Assembly (NCBI GenBank): GCA_907163375.1
Contig: CAJQUW010007819.1
Span: forward strand, 620,001 to 684,000
Reading direction: 5' to 3'
Origin: Prostheceraeus crozeri
Lineage: Eukaryota > Platyhelminthes > Polycladida > Euryleptidae
Length of the DNA stretch: 64,000 nucleotides
In this document: positions 62,444 to 64,000 of the stretch, one piece after another
Numbering within the stretch: position 1 is the stretch's first letter
Layout: each line of letters begins with the position of its first letter
Program-made: the position numbers and the translations under genes
The notes under the pieces: model-generated
What the model saw: the letters and a program-made list of their open reading frames with translations, nothing else
Told to the model about the DNA's origin: nothing
The model's database searches: none

Positions 62444-62865
62444 GTTTCTGAGAGAGAGAGAATCTTTATGACCTTTGCCCCAGCGAAGCGACTAAAGCAT
62501 GCCCGCATATGGCGCTATTGTCTGCCACAAGCCGCAGCTGCTACCACTTCAATGTTCAACGTCAAAGCAAGTCAAGCGAAACAAACTAAGATTAGCGACT
62601 TCCAAAAAGGATATTTTTCGTGGAATGAAGAGTAGTTTTTTTATCCTCATAACATGTACGATTCCATCGGTATTGGGCAGTAGAGGTATACTGGTGTATA
62701 CAAAAAATTCAATTGCTTATCTACGATTCATACTGGCAAACATCTTCATTAAAAATGAATGGCGAAAATCTGACTGAGTTATCTCCCAGAGCTTTTGGTC
62801 TGACTGAGTTCTTAGAAAATACACGGCAAACAAACAACTACTAATTTCGATTTAAATAGAATTTC
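62444..62865. other. Spacer between the Polinton relic and copy 3
   Basis: A GA tract (about 62451-62462) and unremarkable DNA. A terminal repeat for copy 3 is not recognisable here: similarity with copies 1 and 2 begins only near the gene A leader at about 62866. Confidence 0.5.
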
Positions 62866-62909
62866 AGAAGATTGTATTTAAAATATTTATTCAAAATATT
62901 TCTTTAAAA

Positions 62910-63640
62910 ATGGATGAAACAAAAGTGGAAGAAACCTCAACGGGGACGAAAATGAAAGAAACCTCAAGAATATATCCTTCGTTATCATTTGAACGTAGTT
63001 CTACTTTAATGGACATTGAAAAAATGAACAAACAAAAACACAAAGATAGAGTTAGGTATATGAAAGATAAGGAATCTCAATTATTATTAAGATTAGAGCA
63101 TTATAAAAAATTAAGAAAGAGATGGAACAAAGTTAAGAATGTAACACAAGGAATTGGCATATTCTTAACAATAAGTTTAGGTGCTTTAACAATTGTTATA
63201 TCTTCAGGTGTTTTATTAATTCCAGTAGTTGCTACAGCTTTAACAGGTACGGGTGTTTTGGCAACTTCGCTTGTTACAATGTTAGATAAATCTTTAATAA
63301 CTAAGAAACGAAAATTATCAAAAACTAAGCATTTACATATTAAAGAAGTCTATGATAAACTACATTACTACTTTCAAAGAGTATGTGATGATAATGTTAT
63401 TACGTTAGATGAGATAGAAAAATTTGATCAAATAGCTAATGAAGTAAATCAAATATCATTTCAATTACAGTCAGAACAAGTTGATGATAAGAAAAAACAG
63501 GATGGTAAAACTTTTTACTGATGGTAAAATTTCTAATGAAGAAAATCACAAATTTTTTTAGAAGAGCTAAAAACTTTAAGCGAAAATTTAAGCAAAACTT
63601 TATTAAACAAAACTTTATTAAACAAAACTTAAAACGAGAA
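62910..63640 (+). pseudogene. Polinton copy 3 gene A part (membrane protein)
   Basis: Relative of 11742-12461 with the same charged helix and hydrophobic region. Starts in the same TTTAAAAATGG context. Fossil part. Confidence 0.8.
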
Positions 63641-63753
63641 AACTTTAAACGAAAAGATGTCAGACAACAAAGCAATAAAAAAATAATTTGTTCAGTAAAA
63701 TGTTTTTGTTGTATTCCAATGTTACCACAAAATTCAAATATTATATTTTAAAA

Positions 63754-64000
63754 ATGGATAAAATTAAAGCTGATAATTTTAAAAGAATCAAACAATTAGA
63801 AGAGTTAATAAAACAGAGAAATATTATGAAAGAAAATCATCTTCAACATAGAATGATAAAAGCTGGTATTCAATCTGATATGTTTGAAAAAATGCAGCAA
63901 ACCGAGCAAGTAAAAACTGATTTTGAAAAAATTATGAAACCATTTAAAACTCTTGAAAAAGAACTTACAAATAATGATAAACAAATTGATATAACAGATC
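63754..64000 (+). CDS. Polinton copy 3 gene B, 5' part (cut by window end)
   Basis: First ~82 codons of the gene B relative, nearly identical to copy 1 (MDKIKADNFKRIKQLEELIK), open up to the window end. Confidence 0.8.
   Translation, partial: MDKIKADNFKRIKQLEELIKQRNIMKENHLQHRMIKAGIQSDMFEKMQQTEQVKTDFEKIMKPFKTLEKELTNNDKQIDITD

Larger units (their letters stand above)
59967..62450 (-). mobile_element. Relic of a second Polinton/Maverick lineage
   Basis: On the minus strand it holds an accessory gene with its leader (62443-61625), tandem repeats (61624-60580) and the C-terminal part of a family B polymerase (60580-59967). The polymerase resembles the common animal Polinton type, not the ones in copies 1 and 2. 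No capsid, integrase or terminal repeats are visible, so it is an old fragment, broken, of uncertain limits. It abuts the start of Polinton copy 3. Confidence 0.7.
62866..64000 (+). mobile_element. Polinton/Maverick copy 3, 5' portion (continues beyond window)
   Basis: Similarity to copy 1 starts at AGAAGATTGTATTTAAAATA and continues through gene A and into gene B to the window end. Closer to copy 1 than to copy 2 by eye. The outer terminal repeat is missing or replaced. State of the rest unknown; at least one break is seen in the visible part. Confidence 0.85.

Overview
The window looks like nuclear DNA of an invertebrate animal, possibly a marine one. Evidence is indirect: a single intronless 7-transmembrane receptor gene is surrounded by typical animal transposons (mariner, Tc1, Kolobok with a THAP domain, pogo/Tigger, Crypton-type tyrosine recombinase, non-LTR and Penelope-like retroelements), by (TA)n microsatellites, and by several very AT-rich Polinton/Maverick (adintovirus-like) elements. 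I saw no rRNA, tRNA or CRISPR. The phylum cannot be fixed from this sequence alone.

Layout. 1-1.25 kb: a mariner-type element with an open transposase, ending in a TA microsatellite. 1.3-2.4 kb: two LINE scraps. 2.59-6.31 kb: a Kolobok transposon with long inverted repeats, a THAP zinc finger and an apparent intron. 7.0-8.0 kb: a pogo/Tigger relic. 8.94-10.57 kb: a Tc1 element with an open transposase. 10.9-11.4 kb and 29.0-30.0 kb: the two halves of one Crypton-like tyrosine recombinase gene, separated by Polinton copy 1 (11422-29028), which is bounded by a perfect 6-bp target duplication CTCTCC. 30.65-31.88 kb: the receptor gene. 33.5-33.8 and 49.99-50.5 kb: the two halves of a retroelement gene, separated by Polinton copy 2 (33785-49987). 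51.6-53.5 kb: LINE endonuclease and Penelope-like reverse transcriptase relics. 53.5-56.4 kb: mini- and macrosatellite repeats. 59.97-62.45 kb: a relic of a different Polinton lineage. 62.87 kb to the window end: the start of Polinton copy 3.

Polinton copy 1 looks whole. It carries, in order: a membrane protein, a coiled-coil protein, penton, packaging ATPase, a small protein, protein-primed DNA polymerase B, an opposite-strand protein with a faint sliding-clamp look, a coiled-coil protein headed by a phage-tail-fibre-like motif, an amphipathic small protein, the double-jelly-roll major capsid protein, a core/pX-like protein, a phospholipase A2-integrase fusion, an adenain-like protease and an accessory gene. 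Together these would replicate (PolB), insert (integrase), package (ATPase, protease) and encapsidate (MCP, penton, fibre) the element. Copy 2 is an old broken relative with the same gene order except that its polymerase block has been replaced by an unrelated PolB on the other strand, and the outermost parts of its terminal repeats differ.

The most unusual points are the polymerase-module replacement between sister elements, the tail-fibre-like protein, the PLA2-integrase fusion, an accessory gene family with a strongly conserved upstream leader, GC-rich palindromic mini-inserts within otherwise AT-rich genes, terminal hairpins, and a TAAAAATG-type start context at nearly every gene.
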